Assembly (NCBI RefSeq): GCF_000719865.1
Contig: NZ_JOID01000035.1
Span: 1-54,741, forward strand
Direction of reading: 5' to 3'
Source of the DNA: Streptomyces albus subsp. albus
GTDB lineage: Bacteria > Actinomycetota > Actinomycetes > Streptomycetales > Streptomycetaceae
Length of the DNA stretch: 54,741 nt
In this document: in pieces, positions 25,119 to 33,202 of the stretch
Layout: each line of letters starts with the position of its first letter
Position numbering within the stretch: position 1 is the stretch's first letter
Made by a program: the position numbers and the translations under genes
Notes under the pieces: generated by a model
Told to the model about the DNA's origin: nothing
Databases searched by the model: none
What the model saw: only the letters and a program-made list of their open reading frames with translations

Positions 25119-27731
25119 TCAGACAGCGGCCGCCGCGTCCGCGGCCTGCGCCTTGAGCGCCCGTTCGACACCGGCCCGCGACTCGGTGACCAGCCGGCGC
25201 AGGGCCGGCGTCGGCTCCGCGGAGTCCAGCCAGGCGTCCGTGGCGTCCAGCGTCGCCTGCGAGATCTGGAGCGCCGGGTAGAGGCCGACCGCGATCTGCT
25301 GCGCCATCTCGTGGCTGCGCGACTCCCAGACGTCCTTCACCGAGGCGAAGTACTTCGCCGCGTACGGGGCGAGCAGTTCCTGCTGGTCGGTCTGGACGAA
25401 GCCGCCGATGATCGCGCCCTGCAGGGCGTTCGGCAGCTTGTCCGACTCGACCACGGACGCCCACGCCTCCGCCTTGGCCTCCTCCGTCGGCCGGGCCGCC
25501 CGCGCCGTCGCCGCGTGCTGCTCGCCCGCCGAGGTGCGGTCGCGCTCCAGCTCGGCCGCGATCTCGGGTTCGTCCGCCCGGCCGGTGGCCGCCAGCCGCT
25601 CCAGCAGCGTCCAGCGCAGCTCGGTGTCGACGGCGAGCCCTTCGACCGTCTCCGTGCCGTCCAGCAGCGCTCGCACCAGGTCGAGCTGGGACTCCGTGCG
25701 GGCCGTGGCGGCGAAGGCGCGGGCCCAGGCCAGCTGATGGTCGCTGCCCGGCTCGGCCGCCCGCAGATGCTCCAGGGCCGCCTCGCTCCAGCGCGCCTGG
25801 CCCAGCTCGCGCCAGGACGGCGCCGCGTACAGGGCCAGGGCCAGCTTCACCTGCCGGTGCAGCGACTGGACGACGCCGATGTCCGACTCCTTGCCGATCC
25901 CGGACAGGACCAGCTCCAGGTAGTCGCGGGTGGCCAGTTCGCCGTCCCGGGTCATGTCCCAGGCCGAGGCCCAGCACAGGGCCCGCGGCAGGGACTCGGT
26001 GAAGTCCCCGAGGTGCTGGGTGATCACGGCCAGCGACGCCGGGTCGAGCCGCACCTTGGCGTACGACAGGTCGTCGTCGTTGAGGAGGATCACCGCGGGG
26101 CGCTCCTTCCCCGCCAGCTGCGGCACCTCGGTCAGCTCGCCGTCGATGTCCAGTTCGATCCGCTCGGTGCGGACCAGCTTGCCGTCCCGCAGGTCGTAGC
26201 AGCCGATGGCGATCCGGTGCGGTCGCAGCGTGCCCAGCGGCGGGCCGGCCTCGCCGGAGACGGACGTCTTGGCGCCCAGCGGCAGCGCCGGGGCCTCCTG
26301 CCGCACGGCGAAGGAGGTGATCACCGAGCCGTCGGCCGCGATCTCGGGGCGGAGGACGTTGATGCCCGCGGTCTGCAGCCACGCCTGCGACCAGGCCTTC
26401 AGATCGCGGCCGGAGGTCTCCTCCAGCGCGCCCAGCAGGTCGGAGAGCCGGGTGTTGCCCCACTCGTGCCGCTTGAAGTACGTCTGCACGCCGCGGAAGA
26501 AGGCGTCCATGCCGACGTAGGCGACGAGCTGCTTGAGCACCGAGGCGCCCTTGGCGTAGGTGATGCCGTCGAAGTTGACCAGGACGTCGTCGAGGTCCCG
26601 GATCTCCGCCATGATCGGGTGAGTGGACGGCAGCTGGTCCTGCCGGTACGCCCAGGTCTTCATGGAGTTGGCGAAAGTGGTCCAGGAGTGCGGCCACTTC
26701 GAGCCGGGGGCGTGCGCCTGGCAGGCGACGGAGGTGTAGGTGGCGAACGACTCGTTCAGCCAGAGGTCGTTCCACCACTCCATGGTGACGAGATCGCCGA
26801 ACCACATGTGGGCCAGCTCGTGCAGGATGGTCTCGGCGCGCGTCTCGTACGCCGCGTCGGTCACCTTGGAGCGGAAGACGTACTGGTCGCGGATGGTGAC
26901 CGCGCCGGCGTTCTCCATCGCGCCCGCGTTGAACTCCGGGACGAACAACTGGTCGTACTTCTCGAACGGGTACGGGTAGTCGAACTTCTCCTGGAACCAG
27001 TCGAAGCCCTGCCGGGTGACCTCGAAGATCGCCTCCGCGTCCAGGTGCTCGGCCAGCGAGGGACGGCAGTACAGGCCCAGCGGCACCGAACGGCCCTCGC
27101 CCTCCCAGGTGCTGTGCACGCTGTGGTACGGGCCCGCGATCAGCGCCGTGACGTAGGTGGAGAGCGGCGGGGTCGGCGCGAACCGCCAGACACCGTCCGC
27201 CGGCTTCTCCGCGCCGTCCGCGAGCGGCGCGCCCGAGATGACCGTCCAGCCCTCCGGCGCCGTCACGGTGAAGGTGAACGCAGCCTTGAGGTCCGGCTGT
27301 TCGAAGCAGGCGAAGACCCGCCGGGCGTCCGGCACCTCGAACTGTGTGTAGAGGTAAGCCTGCTGGTCCACCGGGTCGACGAAGCGGTGCAGGCCCTCAC
27401 CGGTGTTGGTGTACGCGCAGTCGGCGACCACCGTCAGCTCGTTCGGCCCGGCCGCCAGGGACGGCAGCGCGATCCGCGAGTCGGCGAAGACCTCCGCCGG
27501 GTCGAGCGCCTCGCCGTTCAGCACCACCTCGCGCACCGCCGGCGCCACCAGGTCGATGAAGGTGGAGGCCCCTTCCTCGGCCGCGTCGAAACGGACCGTG
27601 GTGACCGAACGGAAGACGCCCCCCTCCGGCTCCTGCGCGTTGCTCAGGTCCAGCTCGATCTCGTAACCGTGGGTGGTCAGAAGGCGCGCCCGCTGCTGCG
27701 CCTCCTCCCGTGTGAGGTTCGTGCCAGGCAC
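25119..27731 (-). CDS. pepN: Aminopeptidase N (M1 family), copy 1
   Basis: An 870-residue zinc aminopeptidase. The exopeptidase motif GAMEN is at residues 270-274 and the zinc site HELAH at 304-308, with the third ligand Glu in W-L-N-E-S-F. The C-terminal ERAP1-like helical domain is complete. GTG 27731 is chosen because GGGAG lies nine bases upstream; the ATG three codons earlier has no room for a ribosome-binding site. Cytosolic; it removes N-terminal residues from peptides. It is the left neighbour of the accessory cluster and a paralogue of the gene at 44284-46884. Confidence 0.95.
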   Translation of the reverse strand: MPGTNLTREEAQQRARLLTTHGYEIELDLSNAQEPEGGVFRSVTTVRFDAAEEGASTFIDLVAPAVREVVLNGEALDPAEVFADSRIALPSLAAGPNELTVVADCAYTNTGEGLHRFVDPVDQQAYLYTQFEVPDARRVFACFEQPDLKAAFTFTVTAPEGWTVISGAPLADGAEKPADGVWRFAPTPPLSTYVTALIAGPYHSVHSTWEGEGRSVPLGLYCRPSLAEHLDAEAIFEVTRQGFDWFQEKFDYPYPFEKYDQLFVPEFNAGAMENAGAVTIRDQYVFRSKVTDAAYETRAETILHELAHMWFGDLVTMEWWNDLWLNESFATYTSVACQAHAPGSKWPHSWTTFANSMKTWAYRQDQLPSTHPIMAEIRDLDDVLVNFDGITYAKGASVLKQLVAYVGMDAFFRGVQTYFKRHEWGNTRLSDLLGALEETSGRDLKAWSQAWLQTAGINVLRPEIAADGSVITSFAVRQEAPALPLGAKTSVSGEAGPPLGTLRPHRIAIGCYDLRDGKLVRTERIELDIDGELTEVPQLAGKERPAVILLNDDDLSYAKVRLDPASLAVITQHLGDFTESLPRALCWASAWDMTRDGELATRDYLELVLSGIGKESDIGVVQSLHRQVKLALALYAAPSWRELGQARWSEAALEHLRAAEPGSDHQLAWARAFAATARTESQLDLVRALLDGTETVEGLAVDTELRWTLLERLAATGRADEPEIAAELERDRTSAGEQHAATARAARPTEEAKAEAWASVVESDKLPNALQGAIIGGFVQTDQQELLAPYAAKYFASVKDVWESRSHEMAQQIAVGLYPALQISQATLDATDAWLDSAEPTPALRRLVTESRAGVERALKAQAADAAAAV

Positions 27732-27901
27732 GGTAGGCATCTCCCATTCGTCGGACGGAACGGCCATCCTCGCACGGGGCGCCCCCATGATCGCAGCAGG
27801 TTTCGCGGAGCCGCCGGGCCCTGTTCTGCCGGGTCCACCCGGTAGCGCATTACGCCGGGGCCCTGAGTGAGCCGGCGAGCGATTTCCGCCAGAAACAGCG
27901 A

Positions 27902-27932
27902 AGCCCCCACCGTGGGTAACCAGGTGAGGGCT
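27902..27932. terminator. Inverted repeat between pepN and the XRE regulator
   Basis: AGCCC-C-CACC pairs with GGTG-A-GGGCT around an 11-base loop with one internal mismatch. It lies in the divergent intergenic region, near the inferred left edge of the accessory cluster. It could be a relict terminator or a binding site. Confidence 0.4.
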
Positions 27933-27964
27933 GATCGCTACCGCCCAGCCGGAGACCGGGCGTA

Positions 27965-27991
27965 CCGTTCTGAGTGTCTGAGTCAGAACGG
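27965..27991. promoter_or_regulatory. Perfect inverted repeat upstream of the XRE regulator
   Basis: CCGTTCTGA at 27965-27973 and its exact complement TCAGAACGG at 27983-27991 flank a nine-base spacer. The right arm touches the GGAG ribosome-binding site (27990-27993) of the leader ORF. It could be an operator for autoregulation by the XRE protein, or an RNA hairpin hiding the ribosome-binding site. Confidence 0.65.
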
Positions 27992-27999
27992 AGACCAGT

Positions 28000-28053
28000 A
28001 TGCCCGAGACCATTCCTTTGCCCATTGCCGCATCCGGACAGGCGGTGGTGTGA
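28000..28053 (+). CDS. 17-codon leader ORF coupled to the XRE gene
   Basis: ATG 28000 has GGAG six bases upstream and encodes MPETIPLPIAASGQAVV. Its TGA (28051-28053) is one base before the GTG of the regulator, which itself has only a weak ribosome-binding site. The arrangement suggests termination-reinitiation. Confidence 0.55.
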   Translation: MPETIPLPIAASGQAVV

Positions 28054-28054
28054 G

Positions 28055-29278
28055 GTGCTGGAAGAGACGGAGAGCATCGGTCAGCGGATTCGCCGCGCAC
28101 GCCTCCGCCTGGGACTCACTCAGGCGGACTTGGCCGCAGAGCTGCACTGCTCGCAGGGCTGGGTGTCCCGGCTTGAGAGAGGCCAGCACGAACTGGACCG
28201 GACCAGCGTGATCAACGAGGTCGCCAACGCGCTCCACCTGCACCCGAACGACCTGATAGAGCGCCCCTACTCCGGGTCAGCAGCCTCGCACCAGTGGGAG
28301 GCGTCGGCCAGGGCGATCCTCCGAGAACTACGCCGCTACGACCTGACGCCGGTCTTCGACGGTACCCCTCCGCCATCCGAGGCGCTGTGGGTGAAGCTGG
28401 AGAAGCTGCACAAACTGCGTGACGCCGCGGCGAACACGAAGATCCTCCAGGAACTCCCCGACCTGCTGCGTGAAGCCCGCGCCCTGGTCGAAGTGTCCCA
28501 GGGCCGGGAGCAGGAAGAGGCCTTCGCCATCTACGGAATCGGCTGCAAATTCGCGCACACCGCCGCCCATGCCCTGGGTCACCCGGAACTGGTCACGATG
28601 GCCTGCGAGCGGGCCGGGTGGGCGGCGCAGCGGTCCGGGGACGAGCTGATGCCGGCCGTCGCCGACTGGATGCGCGTATGGGACATGTGGGCCACCGCTG
28701 ATTGGGCCGACGCCATCGCCCTGTCGGACAAGGCCCTGCGAGGCATCGAACCCGCGTACGGGCAGGGCGACCCGCTGGCACTGAGAGTGTGGGGCTCGCT
28801 GCAGTTGCGCGCTGCCGTCTCCGCCGCCCGGGGCCGTAACCGTGAGGAAGCTGATCACCGGATCGGCCTGGCGCGGGAAGCGGCAAAGCGGGCGGCCGCG
28901 CAGGTGCCGAAGCGTGACCGGCACTCGCTGACCTTCTCCCCCGGCAACGTCGGGATCCACAACGTCAACGTGGCATTGGAGGTAGGTGACCACCACGAGG
29001 CCCTGGTGCGCCACGAGAAGGTCACGGACACCGCGCTGGCAACGCTGCCCAAGTCCCGGCAGGGCTACTACCGGATGGACTTGGCCCGCGCCTACCTCTG
29101 GGGCGGAGACCGGGGGCGGGCCGTGAGTGAACTGGAGAAGGCGGAGAGCACCGCGCCCCAGTTGATCCGGAACCATCCCATCGCGCGCGCGACGCTGCGG
29201 CGGATCGTGCACCAGGAGCGGGCCGCGCTCCGCGAGCGGCTGCGCCGCATGTCCGCCCGCTTCCATCTGGACGACTAG
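28055..29278 (+). CDS. XRE-family regulator with TPR-like C-terminal domain
   Basis: A 407-residue DNA-binding regulator. Residues 9-65 form a Cro/C1 helix-turn-helix (IGQRIRRARLRLGLTQADLA, then CSQGWVSRLERGQ). The remaining 340 residues are paired helices with TPR spacing (for example YYRMDLARAYLWGGDRGRAV), typical of actinomycete regulators in which the helical domain binds a peptide or small molecule. The GTG at 28055 is favoured because of coupling to the leader ORF; an in-frame GTG at 27974 lies in the centre of the inverted repeat and lacks a ribosome-binding site. Probably controls the downstream cluster and itself. Confidence 0.88.
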   Translation: MLEETESIGQRIRRARLRLGLTQADLAAELHCSQGWVSRLERGQHELDRTSVINEVANALHLHPNDLIERPYSGSAASHQWEASARAILRELRRYDLTPVFDGTPPPSEALWVKLEKLHKLRDAAANTKILQELPDLLREARALVEVSQGREQEEAFAIYGIGCKFAHTAAHALGHPELVTMACERAGWAAQRSGDELMPAVADWMRVWDMWATADWADAIALSDKALRGIEPAYGQGDPLALRVWGSLQLRAAVSAARGRNREEADHRIGLAREAAKRAAAQVPKRDRHSLTFSPGNVGIHNVNVALEVGDHHEALVRHEKVTDTALATLPKSRQGYYRMDLARAYLWGGDRGRAVSELEKAESTAPQLIRNHPIARATLRRIVHQERAALRERLRRMSARFHLDD

Positions 29279-29328
29279 AAGAAAATTCGCGGCTCTGAAC
29301 TGCGGTTATTCCGCGTACTCATATTGGG

Positions 29329-29386
29329 AACCCCCGGCACGCATACCGTCAGTGACTCACCGATCACTGCTGATGTCGGGGGTTTT
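29329..29386 (+). terminator. Terminator after the XRE gene
   Basis: AACCCCCG at 29329-29336 pairs with CGGGGGTT at 29377-29384, extended by G-C-A/T-G-T, and is followed by T residues. The long loop holds smaller inverted repeats around GTCAGTGAC. It separates the regulator from the ATPase gene. Confidence 0.7.
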
Positions 29387-29389
29387 CCC

Positions 29390-30064
29390 GTGCACGCCAG
29401 GACATCTGACGAGTCATGCAAGTCGGCCGCAGTCATCGCCGACAGGCCCGGTACACGTCAAGAGGACGCCATAACCGTACGCAGCACCGGGACGGCGGTT
29501 TCGGCGCCAGGTCCTCACCGCCTCCCAGCTGGCACACCAAGCCGCGGTGCACACCCCGTTACGCCGGAAACGGCGGGCACCGTACGCCCCGTCCCGGGGA
29601 CCCTCCCCGGCCGCAATCCCGGCGGCCGGTCCTCGGGAGCGGGGCACCCCGGCCGGCGTGCACTGACGTTGGTTTTCGCCCCCGGCGCGGACGGCGAGCG
29701 CCGACTCTGGCCGCGGCGGGCCCGAGTCGTCGCCGTCGAACAGCTCACGCAGTGGGGGACGCCGGACGACCTCCGCGACCGCGTGGAGCTGGTCGTGTCC
29801 GAGCTGGTCACCAACGGCGTTTCCCACGGGGAGGGCCGCGTCACCCTGCGCCTGACCACCGGCGGCGCAGGCCTCCGCGTCACCGTGGCCGACGAATCCC
29901 CCGTGCTGCCGATCCCGCGCGATGCCGGCCCGGACCAGGAGAGCGGCCGCGGTCTCCTCCTCGTGGCGGGCTGCTCCGATGACTGGGGCGTCGCTCCCGA
30001 CGGCACCGTATGGGCCTGGTTCGACACCGCGGCGCAGCCGAGGCACGCGGCGCCCGCCGACTGA
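29390..30064 (+). CDS. Anti-sigma-type ATP-binding protein (HATPase_c_2)
   Basis: About 224 residues; the start is uncertain. GTG 29390 follows the terminator immediately and would need a leaderless transcript; TTG 29324 is the other option but lies inside the terminator. The first 100 residues are disordered. The conserved domain (about 105-215) has E-L-V-V-S-E-L-V-T-N-G-V-S-H (N-box), VTVADES and S-G-R-G-L-L-L-V-A-G (G-box), as in RsbW-like proteins of Streptomyces. No histidine phospho-acceptor, so it is not a two-component kinase. Pairing with an XRE regulator recalls whiJ/abaA-type loci, although the DUF397 partner of those loci is absent. Confidence 0.75.
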   Translation: MHARTSDESCKSAAVIADRPGTRQEDAITVRSTGTAVSAPGPHRLPAGTPSRGAHPVTPETAGTVRPVPGTLPGRNPGGRSSGAGHPGRRALTLVFAPGADGERRLWPRRARVVAVEQLTQWGTPDDLRDRVELVVSELVTNGVSHGEGRVTLRLTTGGAGLRVTVADESPVLPIPRDAGPDQESGRGLLLVAGCSDDWGVAPDGTVWAWFDTAAQPRHAAPAD

Positions 30065-30184
30065 TCAGACTTCCGCGCCCCCGCCTGCGGCCGCGAGCCC
30101 GGGTTGGGGCGGGGATCCCAACCATCCCCCGGGGAGGCTTCCGGCTGCCTGGGGCCCGACCACCGACGACCTGGGAGTTGTTCC

Positions 30185-30631
30185 GTGCTCACCACCGCCC
30201 TGTGCCACCACGCACTTGATGGCCAGCCGGCCCAGTTATGGGTACCGCCCGAGGCCGGGTACCAGTTTCTTCCCGCCGGGATCCACTGTGACGCTGTCCG
30301 AGCCCTCAGCGATCTTGGTGACCGGGCCCGCCGTCTCCTCGCGGACGAGGGCGAGGAAGAGCCCGCGATCATCCGCGACCACTACACGCATTACCTGTAC
30401 TGGCTGGTGCCGCCCCGTTGCACCGAGGGCTGGACCCCGATCGACGGCGTGACCGTCTACGGCGGCGGGTGCGACGTGGAAATTCCGCCGCCCGGCCGCA
30501 CCCACGGTCTCGCCCCTGTCTGGCCGACGTGGCCCTGCGCCCGGCTCCACACCAAGCTGGAGCCGACCCGCGACGTGCTCCGTGAGGTGATCGAGGACAC
30601 CCGCCAGTCCATTCCCGAGGCCCGCCGCTGA
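30185..30631 (+). CDS. Hypothetical protein with a TTA codon
   Basis: A 148-residue soluble protein. GTG 30185 has GGGAG seven bases upstream. The family is not recognised. Visible features: Q-L-W-V-P-P and Y-L-Y-W-L-V-P-P-R motifs, G-G-G-C-D-V-E-I-P-P-P, and a helical C-terminus. Codon 18 is TTA (30236-30238), the leucine codon read by the bldA tRNA in Streptomyces, which is usually limited to developmental or secondary-metabolite genes. Its stop overlaps the next start by one base (TGATG). Confidence 0.72.
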   Translation: MLTTALCHHALDGQPAQLWVPPEAGYQFLPAGIHCDAVRALSDLGDRARRLLADEGEEEPAIIRDHYTHYLYWLVPPRCTEGWTPIDGVTVYGGGCDVEIPPPGRTHGLAPVWPTWPCARLHTKLEPTRDVLREVIEDTRQSIPEARR

Positions 30632-31041
30632 TGGACCCACGCCCTGGGCCGGATGCGGCCGTCAACACCCTGTCTCGCCCGGGGCGGGCCCAGCCGGGGC
30701 CCCGCTCGTCTCCTCCCCCCGTGGGAGACGGGCCCCTTCCCCTCTCCCCGCCCGCCAACGTGTGGATGCGCGGACCGTGCTGGCTGTACTGCCGCGCGGA
30801 GAAGGCACTCGTCATGTGGATCGGCCCGGCCCGCGTGGACGGGCTGATAGCGCCCATGTACGCCTGCGCCCAGTGCATACGGCGTCTGGCCGCCCTGGCG
30901 TGGAGAGAGACCGCACGCGCGGACAGTCCCACCGGCGACCCCGCCCCCACGGGCGAGACCGCCCTCGCGCGTTTCCCGTACCGACTGCGCCGGAACCGCC
31001 CCCGCCAACGAGGTCGGCACCGCGCCGGCCGCCCGTCCTGA
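30631..31041 (+). CDS. Hypothetical protein with Cys pairs (possible zinc binding)
   Basis: A 136-residue protein translationally coupled to the previous gene. The first 45 residues are Pro/Gly-rich. The core holds C-W-L-Y-C and, 30 residues later, C-A-Q-C, spacing that could bind one zinc ion. The C-terminus is very basic (R-R-N-R-P-R-Q-R-G-R-H-R), possibly nucleic-acid binding. No family is recognised. Confidence 0.65.
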   Translation: MDPRPGPDAAVNTLSRPGRAQPGPRSSPPPVGDGPLPLSPPANVWMRGPCWLYCRAEKALVMWIGPARVDGLIAPMYACAQCIRRLAALAWRETARADSPTGDPAPTGETALARFPYRLRRNRPRQRGRHRAGRPS

Positions 31042-31163
31042 GCACCCCTGGAGCACATGCTGTGACAACCGAAGGAGCGCCCGAAGCGACGGTGAGGACC
31101 ACCCCGCACCGTCGGCCCCGAGTGCTTCACCAACCCGTCACCCCAGATTGGCAGGACCTGTTC

Positions 31164-32180
31164 ATGGAAGAGACAACGCTGGTCACCGGTGGTGCGGGGT
31201 TCATTGGCTCGCACTTCGTCAAGCGGCTGCTGCGCCGCGAGGACGTCGCGCGGGTCACCGTGCTGGACGCACTTACCTACGCCGGGCACATCGAGAACCT
31301 GGGCGAAGCTTTTCTGTCCCCGAAGCTGGCCTTCGTCCAGGGCAGCATCCTCGACGCCATCCTGGTCGACGAGCTCGTCCAGCGGCACACCGCAGTGGTG
31401 CACTTCGCCGCCGAGTCGCACGTAGACCGCTCCTTCTACGAGGCCGGGAACTTCCTGGCCGCCAACGTGCTGGGCACCCACACCCTGCTGGACGCCGCCG
31501 CGCGCTTCGGCGTGGACAAGTTCGTACACGTCTCCACGGACGAGGTGTACGGGCCGCTGGAGACCGGAGCGGCTACGGAGGACTTCCCGCTGCGGCCGAC
31601 CGTCCCGTACGCGGCATCCAAGGCGGCCAGCGACCTGGTGGCGCTGTCGTACTTCCACACCTACGGCGTGCCCGTCTGCGTGACCCGCTCATCGAACAAC
31701 TACGGCCCCTGCCAGCACCCAGAGAAGATCATCCCGCTGTTCGTGACCAACCTCCTCAAGAGCAGGCCGCTCACCCTGCACGGCGATGGTCGGCACGTGC
31801 GCAACTGGCTCCACGTCGAGGACAACTGCGCCGGGATCGAGCTGGTCCTGCGCGGCGGGACGCCCGGGGAGGCCTACAACATCGGCGGCGGCACGGACCT
31901 GACGAACCGGGAGCTGACCGGTCGGATCCTCACCGCGTGCGGCGCCGACTGGGACGCGGTCACCTACGTGCCGGACCGCAGGTCCAATGACATCCGCTAC
32001 GCGATGGACTGGAGCAAGATTGCCCACGATCTCGGCTACCAGCCGCAGCGCGACTTCGAGACCGGGGTCGCCGAGACCGTGGCCTGGTACCACGCCAACC
32101 CCGGCCGGTGGGCGCCGCTGCTGCGCACCCCGGCCGCCCCACAGTCACAGAGCAGCATCACCGCCCCGGCGGGCTGCTGA
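31164..32180 (+). CDS. NDP-sugar 4,6-dehydratase (RmlB/RfbB-like)
   Basis: A 338-residue extended SDR enzyme. NAD motif G-G-A-G-F-I-G at residues 9-15, catalytic T-D-E-V-Y-G at 125-130 (the Asp-Glu pair that defines true 4,6-dehydratases rather than epimerases), and Y149xxxK153. R-N-W-L-H-V-E-D and D-R-R-S-N-D match the dTDP-glucose dehydratase substrate loops. It should convert an NDP-hexose to the 4-keto-6-deoxy form. ATG 31164 has AGGA upstream; GTG 31062 would add 34 non-conserved residues. No rmlA, rmlC or rmlD is nearby, so it borrows the NDP-sugar. It starts the overlapping four-gene operon. Confidence 0.9.
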   Translation: MEETTLVTGGAGFIGSHFVKRLLRREDVARVTVLDALTYAGHIENLGEAFLSPKLAFVQGSILDAILVDELVQRHTAVVHFAAESHVDRSFYEAGNFLAANVLGTHTLLDAAARFGVDKFVHVSTDEVYGPLETGAATEDFPLRPTVPYAASKAASDLVALSYFHTYGVPVCVTRSSNNYGPCQHPEKIIPLFVTNLLKSRPLTLHGDGRHVRNWLHVEDNCAGIELVLRGGTPGEAYNIGGGTDLTNRELTGRILTACGADWDAVTYVPDRRSNDIRYAMDWSKIAHDLGYQPQRDFETGVAETVAWYHANPGRWAPLLRTPAAPQSQSSITAPAGC

Positions 32181-33202
32181 TGACCGCCGCACGGCCGCGG
32201 CGCGTCTTGGTCACCGGTGTGGGCGGCGCCGGCGGCTTCGACCTGGCCCGGGCCCTGATGCGGCTGGGCTGCCAGGTCATCGCCGTGGACGCCGACCCGC
32301 TCGCGCCCGGGCTGCTCCTGCCCGCCGCCACCGCCGCCACCATGGCACCGGCCGGCACCCCGCACTGGCGCGCCGACCTGCTGCGCCTGTGCCGCAACCT
32401 GCAGCCCGACGCGCTGATCTCCACAGTGGAGCGGGAACTGCCCGACCTTCTCGCAGTGCGCGAGCCGTTGAACGAGCTCGGTGTGCGGACCTGGCTGCCG
32501 CCCGAGCAGGCGGTGCGGGCATGCGTCGACAAGGCCGCGTTCGCCGCGGTGCTGCGCGAGCACCACCTGCCCACCCCGCACACCTGGCTGCCGCACGAGA
32601 TCGACCAGGTCCCCGACAAGCTGCCGCTGGTGGTCAAACCCCGCTACGGGCAGGGCGCCCGGGACGTCGCCTTCTGCGGCAGCCGGGCGCAGGCGCGGGT
32701 CCTGTGCGAGATCGTGCCCGACCCGCTGATTCAGCAGCGGGTCACCGGCCGGGAGTTCACCGCGGACTGCCTGGTCGACCGGCACGGCCGGGCATCGGTG
32801 ATCCTGCGGCACCGGCTTCTGGTCAAGGGCGGCCTGGCGGTGGTCTCCCGCACCTTCCACGACGAGGCCACCGCCGCCCTGGTCGCCGCGACACTGGACG
32901 CGCTCGGGGCGCAAGGGCTGTGCTGCGCCCAGGGCTTCCTCACCGGCGACCACGCGGTGATGACGGAGGTGAACGCCCGCGTCGCCGGGGGCTTCCCGCT
33001 CGCCGAGGCGGCCGGCGCCGACCTCGTCCAGCAGGCCTTGGGCGGCCTGCTCGACCAGCCCGTGAACCACGACCGGCTCACCTACGCCCCCGGGGTCTAC
33101 CTGACCAAGTACAGCGAGACGCTCGCCGCCGGCCAGCCCGGCGCCGCGGGCGGTGCCCTGCACTTCCCCGTCCCCGTCGAGGAGAGGGACCATCCGCTAT
33201 GA
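32180..33202 (+). CDS. ATP-grasp ligase (carbamoyl-phosphate-synthase-like)
   Basis: A 340-residue stand-alone ATP-grasp enzyme. A Rossmann-like pre-grasp domain (V-L-V-T-G-V-G-G-A-G-G-F-D-L-A, residues about 9-23) is followed by ACVDKAAFAAVLREHHLPTP, then P-L-V-V-K-P-R-Y-G-Q-G (nucleotide lysine), the QQRVTGREFTADCLVD strand and the metal-binding V-M-T-E-V-N-A-R-V-A-G-G. The family activates a carboxylate as acyl-phosphate and couples it to an amine. Start ATG 32180 overlaps the dehydratase stop by one base. In this operon the likely amine is the amino sugar made by the next enzyme; the carboxylate donor is unknown. Confidence 0.88.
   Translation: MTAARPRRVLVTGVGGAGGFDLARALMRLGCQVIAVDADPLAPGLLLPAATAATMAPAGTPHWRADLLRLCRNLQPDALISTVERELPDLLAVREPLNELGVRTWLPPEQAVRACVDKAAFAAVLREHHLPTPHTWLPHEIDQVPDKLPLVVKPRYGQGARDVAFCGSRAQARVLCEIVPDPLIQQRVTGREFTADCLVDRHGRASVILRHRLLVKGGLAVVSRTFHDEATAALVAATLDALGAQGLCCAQGFLTGDHAVMTEVNARVAGGFPLAEAAGADLVQQALGGLLDQPVNHDRLTYAPGVYLTKYSETLAAGQPGAAGGALHFPVPVEERDHPL

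Noticed and set aside
29324..29390. TTG 29324 as the start of the anti-sigma-type ATPase
   Set aside because: It lies within the terminator hairpin of the XRE gene and has no ribosome-binding site. GTG 29390 is listed with low certainty.
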